DNA of 64,000 bases from Intestinimonas timonensis (GTDB lineage: Bacteria > Bacillota > Clostridia > Oscillospirales > Oscillospiraceae), in the NCBI RefSeq assembly GCF_900626145.1, contig NZ_LR130817.1, positions 335,643 through 399,642 of the forward strand. Direction: 5' to 3'. Both the position numbers and the translations under genes were made by a program. The notes under the pieces were generated by a model. The model was not told the DNA's origin. It did not search any database and saw only the letters and a list, made by a program, of their open reading frames with translations. This document shows, piece by piece, positions 40,527 through 49,084 of this stretch. Position 1 is the first letter of the stretch; each line of letters opens with the position of its first letter.

Positions 40527-41450
40527 ATGTCAGAACCCATTCTGGTGACCCGTGGGCTCACCAAGAAATACGGCACCCACGCTGCGGTGGAGGATGTGGA
40601 GCTCCGGCTGGAGAAGGGCCAGATCTACGGCCTTGTGGGCCGCAACGGGGCGGGCAAGACCACCATCATCCGCATGCTCACCGCCCAGACCGTACCCACC
40701 TCCGGGGAGATTGAGCTCTTTGGCGAGACCACCGAGAAGGGCCTCTCCACCGCCCGGGCCCGGCTGGGGGCCATGGTGGAGATCCCCAGCTTTTACCCAT
40801 ACCTCACCGCCGCCGAGAATCTGGAGTACTACCGCCGGCAGCGGGGCATCCCAGGCCGGGACTGTGTGCCTCAGGTGCTGGAGCAGGTGGGGCTCGGAGG
40901 CGCCGGAAAAAAGAAATTCAAGCAGTTTTCATTGGGCATGAAGCAGCGGCTGGGGTTGGCCCTGGCCCTCATGGACCATCCCGACCTGCTGCTTCTGGAC
41001 GAGCCCATCAACGGCCTGGACCCGGAGGGGATCGTGGAGTTCCGAAACCTGTTGCTGGAGCTCAACCGCCAGCGGGAGACCACCATCCTCATCTCCAGCC
41101 ATATCCTGTCGGAGCTCTCCAATGTGGCCACCCACTACGGCTTTTTGGACCAGGGCCACATGCTGGAGCAGATTTCCGCCCAGAAGCTCCGGGAGAAGTG
41201 CCGGGCCTGTCTCCAGCTCACTGTGGACGACGCCTCCAAAGCTGCCCTGGCCCTGGAGCAGCGGCTGGACACCCGGGAGTATGAGGTGCTTCCCGGCAAT
41301 GTGCTGCGGCTCTACGCCTTCCTGGACCGGCCCCAGGTGGTCACCGCTACCCTTGTGGAGGAAGGGGTGGCCCTCATCGGGGCAGAGAGTAAAAATGCCG
41401 ACCTGGAGGACTACTTCCTGGGCTTGATCGGAGGTGTCCACCATGCTTGA
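40527..41450 (+). CDS. ABC transporter ATP-binding protein (BcrA/lantibiotic immunity type)
   Basis: 307 residues. Walker A GRNGAGKTT, signature FSLGMKQRLGLALALM, Walker B LLLLDEPINGLDPEGI, and the CcmA/BcrA-like C-terminal extension. The E-loop-like MVEIPSFYPYLTAAENLEYY is typical of lantibiotic immunity ATPases (LanF, BcrA). Its stop overlaps the first permease start. Likely exports a membrane-active peptide or protects against one; the ligand is unknown. Confidence 0.93.
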   Translation: MSEPILVTRGLTKKYGTHAAVEDVELRLEKGQIYGLVGRNGAGKTTIIRMLTAQTVPTSGEIELFGETTEKGLSTARARLGAMVEIPSFYPYLTAAENLEYYRRQRGIPGRDCVPQVLEQVGLGGAGKKKFKQFSLGMKQRLGLALALMDHPDLLLLDEPINGLDPEGIVEFRNLLLELNRQRETTILISSHILSELSNVATHYGFLDQGHMLEQISAQKLREKCRACLQLTVDDASKAALALEQRLDTREYEVLPGNVLRLYAFLDRPQVVTATLVEEGVALIGAESKNADLEDYFLGLIGGVHHA

Positions 41451-42219
41451 TTACCTCCGTGCCGAGTGCTATAAGATGCTCCACAGGTCCTATCTGTGGA
41501 TGGCCCTCCTCATCACGGGCGGTCTGGAGCTGGTGCTGGTCCTGCTGTGGGCCTGGATTAACTGCGAACTGCCCAACAACATGACGGTCTCCGCGGGCTT
41601 TTCTATGGTGCTCTACCTCCTGTCCCTGGGCTATTATGCCACCGCCATCACTTCGGATATCGCTTTTTCCGACCAGTACAAGTACAACACATTGAAGAAT
41701 GAGGTGGCCTACGGCATCCCCCGGGCCCGGATCTACCTGGGCAAGCTCTTTGCCGGCGTTCTGCTGTCCATTGGGGCCTGCGCCCTGCTGCTGGGCTGGT
41801 ATGCCCTGCTGTGTGCCCTCATGCTTCCCGGAGACGGCGCTGTCCTGGAGGCCCTGAAGGTGCTGGGCTTTGCGCTACTGTGCGCCTTCCCGGTGTGGGT
41901 AGGGGCGCAGGCCCTCTACCTCCTGTGCTTCTTCTCCATCCGAGGAAATACCGCTGCCACCATTGTGAGCGTCTGTATCATCGCTCTGTTCGGACAGATG
42001 CTTACATTCCTCTCCCTGCTGGTGAGCATGCCAGCCCCTGGGCTGGCGGACGCTCTGCTGGCGATTAAGGGGCTCCTCCTCACCTCGCCCCTGGAGAGCA
42101 TCACCGATGCCATCGGGGACTGGTCCCGGGTGGCCTGGGCCTGGGCCGTGGGTGCCGGCTGGTGTGTGGGTACCACTGCTTTGGGCCTGTGGTGCTTCCA
42201 CCGGAGAGAGATCAGCTGA
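41443..42219 (+). CDS. ABC-2 type permease (LanE/LanG-like)
   Basis: 258 residues, six membrane helices, soluble N-terminus MLDYLRAECYKMLHRSYLWM, as in immunity-type permeases. The SDQYKYNTLKNEVAYGIPRA stretch (helix 2-3 loop) recurs in the second permease as LTNEVSFGLPRVRIYLGK, showing the two are paralogues. ATG 41443 follows GGAGGTG. Confidence 0.88.
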   Translation: MLDYLRAECYKMLHRSYLWMALLITGGLELVLVLLWAWINCELPNNMTVSAGFSMVLYLLSLGYYATAITSDIAFSDQYKYNTLKNEVAYGIPRARIYLGKLFAGVLLSIGACALLLGWYALLCALMLPGDGAVLEALKVLGFALLCAFPVWVGAQALYLLCFFSIRGNTAATIVSVCIIALFGQMLTFLSLLVSMPAPGLADALLAIKGLLLTSPLESITDAIGDWSRVAWAWAVGAGWCVGTTALGLWCFHRREIS

Positions 42220-42237
42220 CAGGAGAGGGGGACAGGC

Positions 42238-43002
42238 ATGCTCAACTATCTCAGCGCTGAGCTGTGGCGGATGACCAGGCGGCGGGCGGCCTGCACCGGC
42301 TGGGGGATCTATTTGCTCCTAACCTTTTTGACGGGACTCACCCTCAGGGGGAGTCCACCTTCGGAGTGCCTCCTGGCCTTCCGAAACTTTATGGTGATCG
42401 GGCTCTATGTGGCGCTGCCGCTGGCCGACTGGGCGGGAGGCGGCCTGGACCGGGCGGGGAGTCTGACCAATGAGGTATCCTTCGGACTGCCTCGGGTCCG
42501 GATCTATCTGGGTAAGCTCTCCGCCGCCCTGCTGGTGGGGGTGCTCCTCTTCCTGCTCACCACGGCGGTCTTTTTCCTGGGCGCGCTCTCCCCCACTGCT
42601 GTGCTGGCGTTGAGCGAGGAGGAAAGGGCGCTGGTGAGTATGGACCTGCTGATCTCCATGCTCCACTCCCTGCCCAGGTATGTGGGAGCGGTGTCCCTGG
42701 CCTATTTTCTGGTCTTCACCCTTCGTCCCGCCGGGGTGGGCACCATACTCTACTACCTCTACATCACCATAGGGGAGCTGACTTTGGCCGCTGTCCGGGT
42801 GATGGGCATGGGGGTGGTGGGAAATATGCTCAACCACCTGGCCGAGGCTGTGCGGCCTTTTCTGCTCACCAATGCCTACTTTGTCTATAGCTACGGGAAT
42901 GTACCCCCCACGCTGGACAACAGCTGGCTGACGGGAGCGCTGTGGCTTGGGGTTACCACCGGACTGGGGCTCCTCCTGCTCCGGCGTCGGGAGATCCGAT
43001 AG
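42238..43002 (+). CDS. ABC-2 type permease, second subunit
   Basis: 254 residues, six membrane helices, starting MLNYLSAELWRMTRRRAACT. Paralogous to the preceding permease, so the transporter is probably ATPase2-permease1-permease2. Begins 18 bases after it with AGGAGAGG. Followed by the histidine kinase in 17 bases. Confidence 0.88.
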   Translation: MLNYLSAELWRMTRRRAACTGWGIYLLLTFLTGLTLRGSPPSECLLAFRNFMVIGLYVALPLADWAGGGLDRAGSLTNEVSFGLPRVRIYLGKLSAALLVGVLLFLLTTAVFFLGALSPTAVLALSEEERALVSMDLLISMLHSLPRYVGAVSLAYFLVFTLRPAGVGTILYYLYITIGELTLAAVRVMGMGVVGNMLNHLAEAVRPFLLTNAYFVYSYGNVPPTLDNSWLTGALWLGVTTGLGLLLLRRREIR

Positions 43003-43019
43003 AAAGGGGAGAAGTGAGC

Positions 43020-43904
43020 ATGCTCATCCTGCTGGCACTGCTGGTGCTGCTATGTCTGGGGCTGGGCCTGCGGCTCTATGCGTTGGAGCGGGACATCCGC
43101 TCTTGCGCACGGCAGCTCCGCTCCGGGCGGCCCAGGGTGTCCATGGCGGCCCCCAACGCCGCGGCGGAGGAGCTGCTCACTGCCATCAAAGCCCTGCTGG
43201 ACCTGCGGGAGCAGGAAGAGGGGGACTATCGCCGTCAGGAGCGGGCCATCCGGCAGCAGATCGCCAACATCTCCCACGACCTGCGTACCCCCCTCACCTC
43301 CATCCTGGGCTACCTCCAGTTGCTGGAGGGGGAGGGGCTTACGGCGGAGGAGCGTCGGGAGTACCTGGCCATCGTGCAGGGCCGGGCCAAAGCGCTCCAG
43401 AGTATGATCGTCAGCTTCTACGACCTCTCCCGGCTAGAGGGGGGCGAGTACCCTCTCTCCCGGGAGCGTGTGGATCTCTACCACATGCTCAGTGAGCTGG
43501 CGGCGGAGTTTTATAACGACTTTGAAGGATTTGATATGACGGTGGAGCTCCGGGAGGGCCTGCCGTCCGTGACCGCCGACCCGGCGGGGGTATTGCGGGT
43601 GTTCACCAACCTGATCCGCAATGCCATGGAGCACGGCAGGTCCAGAATGTCCATCCTCCTTTATCAGGAGGGCGACGAAGTAGTGTCCGTTTTCGCCAAT
43701 GACGCGCCCGGCCTGACGTCTGAGGATGTGGAGCATGTCTTTGACCGGTTCTTTACCGCCGACAAAATGCGTACCGGACAGTCTACCGGTCTGGGACTGG
43801 CCATTGTGAAGGCTCTGGTGGAGCGGATGGGCCATACCGTATCTGCTGAGCTGGAGGGAGACCTTTTCCGAGTGGTAGTGCGCTGGCAGACGGCAAAACA
43901 GTAA
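43020..43904 (+). CDS. sensor histidine kinase with short membrane domain
   Basis: 294 residues. One or two short N-terminal membrane helices (MLILLALLVLLCLGLGLRLY) and no extracellular domain, like BceS-type intramembrane kinases. H-box ANISHDLRTPLTSILGYL, N-box FTNLIRNAMEHG, G-boxes AVDAPGL-type NDAPGLTSEDVEHVF and GLGLAIV. It probably senses transporter state rather than a free ligand. ATG 43020 is chosen by the site AAAGGGGAGAAG. The partner regulator is at 39741. Confidence 0.92.
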   Translation: MLILLALLVLLCLGLGLRLYALERDIRSCARQLRSGRPRVSMAAPNAAAEELLTAIKALLDLREQEEGDYRRQERAIRQQIANISHDLRTPLTSILGYLQLLEGEGLTAEERREYLAIVQGRAKALQSMIVSFYDLSRLEGGEYPLSRERVDLYHMLSELAAEFYNDFEGFDMTVELREGLPSVTADPAGVLRVFTNLIRNAMEHGRSRMSILLYQEGDEVVSVFANDAPGLTSEDVEHVFDRFFTADKMRTGQSTGLGLAIVKALVERMGHTVSAELEGDLFRVVVRWQTAKQ

Positions 43905-43940
43905 AAAACCAGGGCGCCGCAGCTGCGGCGCCCTGGTTTT
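43903..43940. terminator. bidirectional terminator after the kinase
   Basis: AAAAACCAGGGCGCCGCAG with its exact complement, between converging genes. Confidence 0.9.
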
Positions 43941-43942
43941 CA

Positions 43943-44632
43943 TTATATGGTCCACTCACTGTGGATGATGCCTACCAGCCGGTAGGTGCCGTTGTCTTCC
44001 ACGTCACGGAAAACCAGCTTGAGGGCGCACCAGTCCAGGCCGCCCACCTCCGGGTCCTGGCCCGGGAAGTAATATTCCAGAAAACGGTCTCCCGGGTAGG
44101 CGTCCCGAACGTTTTCAAGGGAGTTGCCGGAGGAAAGGACGGAGTCCACTCCGATGATGGGTGCCTGGGTATAGTCGGCGTTGAAGACGTAGTTGTCCAG
44201 ATACTCCGGCAGGGTCATGGTGATGGGGTCACCCTTGCCCTGGGTGTAGCCCCAAACATATCGGGTGCCGTTGGCGCCCGCCTGGGTGAGCTGGTCGGGG
44301 GAGAAGGTGAGGTCACTGTGGGGGTCTACGGTGGAGTAGGGGGTGAAGGTAACGCCCCGCTCCGGGTCCACCAAGGTGGACAACGTCTGGATGTCATCCT
44401 TCTTGAGGGCGGCGAGGACGGCGTTTCCCGCATCCAACAGCGGGGCGTTGCTGTCCGGATCGACGGAGCTTACAGTGGTGTAGGGACTGAGCAGGGCAGT
44501 GCTCGGAGTAGTGGCGGCAGCGGCGTTTGAGGCCAGAAGCCAGCGGCCGTCAAGCTGACTGAAGTTGAGGAGCAGACCGGCGGTGGCGCCCAGGAGGAGT
44601 GCCAGCACGCACAGGAGAGCGCTTCGTTTCAT
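43943..44632 (-). CDS. secreted or membrane-anchored protein of unknown function
   Basis: 229 residues with an N-terminal signal anchor (MKRSALLCVLALLLGATAGL). The extracytoplasmic body has repeating short motifs (LLDAGNAVLAALKKDDIQTL, DPERGVTFTPYSTVDPHSDL) and a C-terminal beta-rich part ending VGIIHSEWTI. ATG 44632 follows GAAAGAAGG. No enzyme motif. Similar SH3-like stretches occur in Oscillospiraceae lipoproteins, but no family is assigned. Confidence 0.7.
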   Translation of the reverse strand: MKRSALLCVLALLLGATAGLLLNFSQLDGRWLLASNAAAATTPSTALLSPYTTVSSVDPDSNAPLLDAGNAVLAALKKDDIQTLSTLVDPERGVTFTPYSTVDPHSDLTFSPDQLTQAGANGTRYVWGYTQGKGDPITMTLPEYLDNYVFNADYTQAPIIGVDSVLSSGNSLENVRDAYPGDRFLEYYFPGQDPEVGGLDWCALKLVFRDVEDNGTYRLVGIIHSEWTI

Positions 44633-44806
44633 AAATGCCTTCTTTCCACCGGCAGAGAATCCCGCCGGGCATGTTGAGATGGAGGAGTCCCGCTCCCAGA
44701 GACAAAGAAGCGGCACTTTCCCCAAACTGGTATACTACATTGTAGCGAAACGACGGAAAAATTGCAATTACAAATGGTTACAACCGGCTGGGAGAAGGCG
44801 GATTTC

Positions 44807-44835
44807 TTGCAAAAATAGGTGAGATGTGGTAGAAT
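44807..44835 (+). promoter_or_regulatory. promoter of uridine phosphorylase
   Basis: TTGCAA (44807-44812), 17-bp spacer, TAGAAT (44830-44835), 33 bases before the ATG. Confidence 0.65.
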
Positions 44836-44867
44836 CAAACTACCCTAATGTTACAGGAGGCGAGCAG

Positions 44868-45641
44868 ATGCAGCAGCATGAGCTTCAGTTCCATATTCAG
44901 TGTAAAGAAGGCGACGTAGGCCGGTATTGTATCCTGCCGGGGGATCCCGGTCGTTGTGAGAAGATCGCCGCCTATTTTGATGATCCCGTCAAGGTCCAGT
45001 CCAACCGGGAATATACCGTCTATACCGGCACGCTCCTGGGGGAGAAGGTGTCTGTCTGTTCCACCGGTATCGGCGGCCCCTCCGCCGTCATCGCTATGGA
45101 GGAGCTCCACGCCATCGGCGCCGATACCTTCATCCGTGTGGGCACCTGCGGCGGCATCGCCCTTCAGGTGCAGAGCGACGATGTGGTCATCGCCACCGGC
45201 GCCGTCCGCCATGAGGGCGCCAGCCGGGAATACGCTCCCATCGAGTTCCCCGCCGTATCCGACTACCGGATCCAGGAGGCCCTGGTTCAGGCCGCCAAGA
45301 ACCTGGGCAAGTCCCGGCACGCCGGTGTGGTCCAGTGCAAGGACTCCTTCTACGGCCAGCACGACCCCGCCCGCATGCCGGTGAGCTATGAGCTCCAGGC
45401 CAAGTGGGAGGCATGGAAGCGTCTGGGCGTTTTGGCTTCCGAAATGGAGTCCGCCGCCCTCTTCTGCTGCGCCGCCGCCCTGGGTGTGCGCTGCGGCTCC
45501 TGCTTCCATGTGGTGTGGAACCAGGAGCGGGAGGCCGCTGGCCTGGATCAGCAGGAGAGCCACGACACCTCCGCCGCCATCGAGGTGGGCATCGAGGCCC
45601 TCAAGATCCTCATCCGGGAGGAGCAGGCCAAGCAGGGCTGA
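44868..45641 (+). CDS. udp: nucleoside phosphorylase, uridine phosphorylase type
   Basis: 257 residues, PNP/UDP phosphorylase family. Phosphate-binding [13 protein letters not shown], ribose-phosphate site IRVGTCGGI, base-recognition [11 protein letters not shown]. The [20 protein letters not shown] region fits uridine rather than purine nucleosides, giving uracil and ribose-1-phosphate, by inference. ATG 44868 behind CAGGAGG. Confidence 0.88.
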   Translation: MQQHELQFHIQCKEGDVGRYCILPGDPGRCEKIAAYFDDPVKVQSNREYTVYTGTLLGEKVSVCSTGIGGPSAVIAMEELHAIGADTFIRVGTCGGIALQVQSDDVVIATGAVRHEGASREYAPIEFPAVSDYRIQEALVQAAKNLGKSRHAGVVQCKDSFYGQHDPARMPVSYELQAKWEAWKRLGVLASEMESAALFCCAAALGVRCGSCFHVVWNQEREAAGLDQQESHDTSAAIEVGIEALKILIREEQAKQG

Positions 45642-45663
45642 GGAGCGCTTTTGTGAGTGAATC

Positions 45664-45707
45664 GCCCGCGGGTACGGTCCCACGACCGTGCCTGCGGGCA
45701 GTTTTTT
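45664..45707 (+). terminator. terminator after udp
   Basis: GCCCGCGGGTACGGTC pairs with GACCGTGCCTGCGGGC (two G-T pairs) around CCAC, then AGTTTTTTG. Confidence 0.8.
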
Positions 45708-45756
45708 GTCACCATCTCCCCGAATGGCACATAGGCTGGGCGGAGGAGGTGGTCCC

Positions 45757-46827
45757 ATGGCGACGATTAGCCTGTGCATGATCGTAAAGAATGAGGAGAA
45801 GGTGCTCTCACGCTGCCTGGAGAGCGTGGCTGGGCTGGTGGATGAGATGGTCATTGTGGACACCGGCAGCACCGACACCACCAGAGAGATGGCCCTGTCC
45901 TACACCAATCGGGTCTACGATTTCACCTGGCGGGATGATTTCGCAGCCGCCCGGAACTTTGCCTTTTCCAAAGGGCGGATGGAGTACCTCATGTGGCTGG
46001 ACGCCGACGATGTGCTTCTGCCGGAGGACCGGGAGGTCTTCCTGGAGCTCAAACGGACCCTGACGCCTGATGTGGATGTGGTGATGATGCCCTACCACAG
46101 CGGCCTGGACGAGGGCGGGCGGTCGGTTTTCACCTGTTACCGGGAGCGATTGGTACGGAACCTGGGGCGTGATTTGTGGGAGGGTGCGGTCCATGAGGCC
46201 ATCGCTCCCTTCGGCAAGGTGATCTGGTCCAGGGCGGCGGTGACCCACCGAAAGGAAGGACCCGGCGACCCGGACCGGAACCTGCGCATCTATGAACAGA
46301 AGCTGGCCCGGGGGGAGACTCTCTCGCCCCGGGAGCGGTTCTATTATGCCCGGGAACTCATGGACCACCAGAAGTATGGCCTGGCGGCGGTCCAGCTGGA
46401 GCAGTTTCTGGACCGGGGCGGCGGCTGGATAGAGAACGAGATCGAGGCCTGCCGGCTTCTGTCCAGGTGTCGGCTGGAGGCGGGCGACGAGAGCGGCGCT
46501 CTCCAGGCCCTGCTGGACAGCTTTCGCTATGACGACCCCAGGGCGGAGACCTGCTGTGCCCTGGGCGCCTACTTCCAGGCACGGGAGGCGTGGCGGCGGG
46601 CCATCTTCTGGTATGAACTGGCCCTTACACGGGAACGGAACGACGAGGGCGGCGGCTTTGTCCAGCCGGACTGCTACGGCTTCCTACCCTGCATCCAGCT
46701 GTGTGTGTGCTGGGACCGGCTGGGCCGCCACGCGGAGGCCGAGGCCTGGAACCAGCGGGCGGGCGGCTATAAGCCGGATGATCCATCCTATCTCTGGAAT
46801 TTGGCGTATTTTAGCTCTCTTTCCTGA
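45757..46827 (+). CDS. family 2 glycosyltransferase with TPR-like C-terminus
   Basis: 356 residues. GT-A domain with MATISLCMIVKNEEKVLSRC, VDTGSTDTTRE, and nucleotide-sugar DxD in WLDADDVLLPED. From about residue 190 helical repeats of TPR type (YARELMDHQKYGLAAVQLEQ, GALQALLDSFRYDDPRAETC) follow. Typical of Firmicute glycosyltransferases acting on surface polymers or proteins; acceptor unknown. ATG 45757 follows GGAGGAGG. Confidence 0.88.
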   Translation: MATISLCMIVKNEEKVLSRCLESVAGLVDEMVIVDTGSTDTTREMALSYTNRVYDFTWRDDFAAARNFAFSKGRMEYLMWLDADDVLLPEDREVFLELKRTLTPDVDVVMMPYHSGLDEGGRSVFTCYRERLVRNLGRDLWEGAVHEAIAPFGKVIWSRAAVTHRKEGPGDPDRNLRIYEQKLARGETLSPRERFYYARELMDHQKYGLAAVQLEQFLDRGGGWIENEIEACRLLSRCRLEAGDESGALQALLDSFRYDDPRAETCCALGAYFQAREAWRRAIFWYELALTRERNDEGGGFVQPDCYGFLPCIQLCVCWDRLGRHAEAEAWNQRAGGYKPDDPSYLWNLAYFSSLS

Positions 46828-46865
46828 AAAGTCCCCTGTTTCCCATCGGGAAACAGGGGACTTTT
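46827..46865. terminator. bidirectional-type terminator after the glycosyltransferase
   Basis: AAAAGTCCCCTGTTTCCC pairs with GGGAAACAGGGGACTTTT around ATC. Its first base overlaps the stop codon. Confidence 0.85.
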
Positions 46866-46977
46866 GTCGATTATGATTGACCATGCAACTACTATGTGGT
46901 ATTCTGTATGGGCCCTGGGAAACGGCGGCAGAGAGAGCGCCGTGAGCACGGAGCACCACGGAAAGGGGACAGACACT

Positions 46978-47436
46978 ATGGACGAGTCTGTGTTTCTGGG
47001 TCGGAATATCTCCATCGCGTATCGGATGGCCAATCGCTTTTATGACCGGGTCCTGGCGCCCTGGGGAATCGGCTGCGGACAGCAGTTCTTTCTCCTGCGC
47101 ATCTATGAGCATCAGGGGATCAGTATGTACGACCTGGCGCGGATGGGCCTTTATGACAAGGGGACGGTGACCCGGGCGGTACAGAAGCTGGAGGATCTGG
47201 GCTATGTCCGCTGCGAGGCGGATGAGCACGACCGGCGGATCCGGCGGCTATACGCCACAGAGAAGGCCGAACCTGTTGTCCAGGAGGGATATGCCGCCCG
47301 CATCCGTTGGAACGAAATGCTCACCCAGGGGATGACGCCGGAAGAGGCGGAGACGGTCAAGGACCTGGTGTCCCGTGTCGCCGAGAACGCCATTCTGGCA
47401 TTGGAACAGGAGGAGAAAAAGAGCAATGACATCTGA
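46978..47436 (+). CDS. MarR-family transcriptional regulator
   Basis: 152 residues with a winged helix (ISMYDLARMGLYDKGTVTRA, then LGYVRCEADEHDRRIRRLYA wing) flanked by dimer helices. MarR proteins often repress an adjacent efflux gene and release on ligand binding. It overlaps the MATE gene by 11 bases, the same layout as mepR-mepA, so it probably represses this operon. ATG 46978 follows AAAGGGGA. Confidence 0.9.
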   Translation: MDESVFLGRNISIAYRMANRFYDRVLAPWGIGCGQQFFLLRIYEHQGISMYDLARMGLYDKGTVTRAVQKLEDLGYVRCEADEHDRRIRRLYATEKAEPVVQEGYAARIRWNEMLTQGMTPEEAETVKDLVSRVAENAILALEQEEKKSNDI

Positions 47437-48850
47437 ACAGATGGAGCAGGTGAGACGACCGGGAGAAAACCCTCTGGGCTATGAACCCGTCAGCAAGCTG
47501 CTGCTGGCATTTTCCGTACCCTCGGTGGTCTCCATGCTGGTCAACTCGGTCTACAATATCGTGGACCAGATATTTATTGGTCAGGGTGTGGGCGTGCTGG
47601 GCAATGCCGCCACCACCATCGCCTTCCCGGTGGTCACCATCATGCTGGCCATATCTACCATGATTGGTTCCGGCGGCTGTGCCTACGCCTCCATTAAGAT
47701 GGGCGAGGGCGACGAGAAGGCCGCGGGTCGTACCCTCAACAACCTGTTTGTCCTGTCCATTCTGGCAGGTATCGTCATGATGGCCTTGGGGCTGATTTTC
47801 CTGGAGCCCATGCTCCGGGCCTTCGGCGCCAAGGATACCGTAATGCCCTATGCCAAAGATTATACCTCCATCATCCTCATCGGCGCGCCATTCAGCGTAT
47901 TGTCGGTGACCCTCTCCAACATGGTCCGGGCCGACGGCAGCCCTAAAATGTCCATGTACGGCATCATCATCGGCGCCGTCCTCAACACCATCCTGGACCC
48001 CATCTACATTTTCATCTTCCACTGGGGCGTCCGGGGTGCTGCTATCGCCACCATCACCTCCCAGCTCATCTCCGCGGTGGTTCTGGCCCTCTATTTTTGG
48101 AAAAAAGGCATCCATATGCGCTTTGACCGGCGCCTTATGGGACTGCGGCGGGACTTGTGCAGCCGCATCTGCGCTCTGGGCATCTCCTCCGGCATCACCC
48201 AGGGTGTGGCCTGCATCATGCAGATCGTCATGAACAACTCCCTGAAATACTATGGTGACTTAAACCCCGTGGGCGGTGAGACCGCTCAGGCGGCCATGGG
48301 CATCGTCATGAAGATCGCCATGATCCTGGGCTCCATCTGTGTGGGCATCGGCATGGGCGCCCAGGCCATCCTGGGCTTCAACCGGGGTGCCCGGAAATTC
48401 CACCGGGTGCGCAAGACCTACCTCATCGCCGTCATTACCGCCACAATCGCTATCACCGCCGGCTGGGCTGTCTGCCAGACGGCACCCGAGCTCATTCTCT
48501 CCCTCTTCGGTACGGGTGACCAGAACTTCGCCGACTTCGGTGTCCGGTGTATGCGGACCTATATGTTCGGTATCTTCTGCGCCGGCTTCCAGATTGTCTC
48601 CACCAGCTACTTCCGGGCCACCGGCCAACCGCTGAAGGCGTCGCTGCTCTCCATGCTGCGGCAGCTGCTGCTGCTCATCCCTCTGCTGCTCATCCTGCCC
48701 ACCTTCTTCGGCCTGGACGGCATCCTCTACGCCGGCCCCATCGCCGACATCTCCTCGGGAGTCATTGTGGCCCTCTTCATTGTCCCTGAGATGCTGAAGC
48801 TGGGCCGCCTGATGGCCAGTGAGGACGCCGAGCGGCTCCCCGATCGTTAA
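47426..48850 (+). CDS. MATE family efflux transporter (MepA-like)
   Basis: 474 residues, 12 helices: LLLAFSVPSVVSMLVNSVYN, IVDQIFIGQGVG, LGNAATTIAFP, second-half GIVMKIAMILGSICVGIGMG. Closer in pattern to MepA multidrug exporters than the MATE at 32262. Expressed with the overlapping MarR gene. Substrate not known. Confidence 0.92.
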   Translation: MTSEQMEQVRRPGENPLGYEPVSKLLLAFSVPSVVSMLVNSVYNIVDQIFIGQGVGVLGNAATTIAFPVVTIMLAISTMIGSGGCAYASIKMGEGDEKAAGRTLNNLFVLSILAGIVMMALGLIFLEPMLRAFGAKDTVMPYAKDYTSIILIGAPFSVLSVTLSNMVRADGSPKMSMYGIIIGAVLNTILDPIYIFIFHWGVRGAAIATITSQLISAVVLALYFWKKGIHMRFDRRLMGLRRDLCSRICALGISSGITQGVACIMQIVMNNSLKYYGDLNPVGGETAQAAMGIVMKIAMILGSICVGIGMGAQAILGFNRGARKFHRVRKTYLIAVITATIAITAGWAVCQTAPELILSLFGTGDQNFADFGVRCMRTYMFGIFCAGFQIVSTSYFRATGQPLKASLLSMLRQLLLLIPLLLILPTFFGLDGILYAGPIADISSGVIVALFIVPEMLKLGRLMASEDAERLPDR

Positions 48851-48854
48851 ACGT

Positions 48855-48893
48855 AAAAAGTCCCGGTACATCACAGATGTACCGGGACTTTTT
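48855..48893. terminator. bidirectional terminator
   Basis: AAAAAGTCCCGGTACATC pairs with GATGTACCGGGACTTTTT, between the MATE and Feo operons. Confidence 0.9.
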
Positions 48894-48899
48894 GTGCTT

Positions 48900-49049
48900 T
48901 TAGTGGTGTTCATCGGAGCAGTGGCAGCAACTCCCGCCGCAGCCGCCGCCGCAGGCGGAGCAGCCCCCCTTTTTGCGGGACTTGATCATGCTGCGGATGG
49001 CCAAGCAGAGCACGGCCAGGACGATGGCACCTACGATGACGGTCTCCAT
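48900..49049 (-). CDS. FeoB-associated Cys-rich membrane protein
   Basis: A 49-residue protein missed by longer ORF cut-offs: one membrane helix (METVIVGAIVLAVLCLAIRS) then a basic stretch and a cysteine cluster (GGCSACGGGCGGSCCHC) ending in His residues. This is the FeoB-associated small protein family found 3' of feoB in Firmicutes, thought to assist ferrous iron transport. AGGAGG lies 8 bases before the ATG. It is 35 bases downstream of feoB on the same strand. Confidence 0.88.
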   Translation of the reverse strand: METVIVGAIVLAVLCLAIRSMIKSRKKGGCSACGGGCGGSCCHCSDEHH

Positions 49050-49084
49050 AGAGGAAGCCTCCTTTCAGAAAGGGGATGGGGTAT

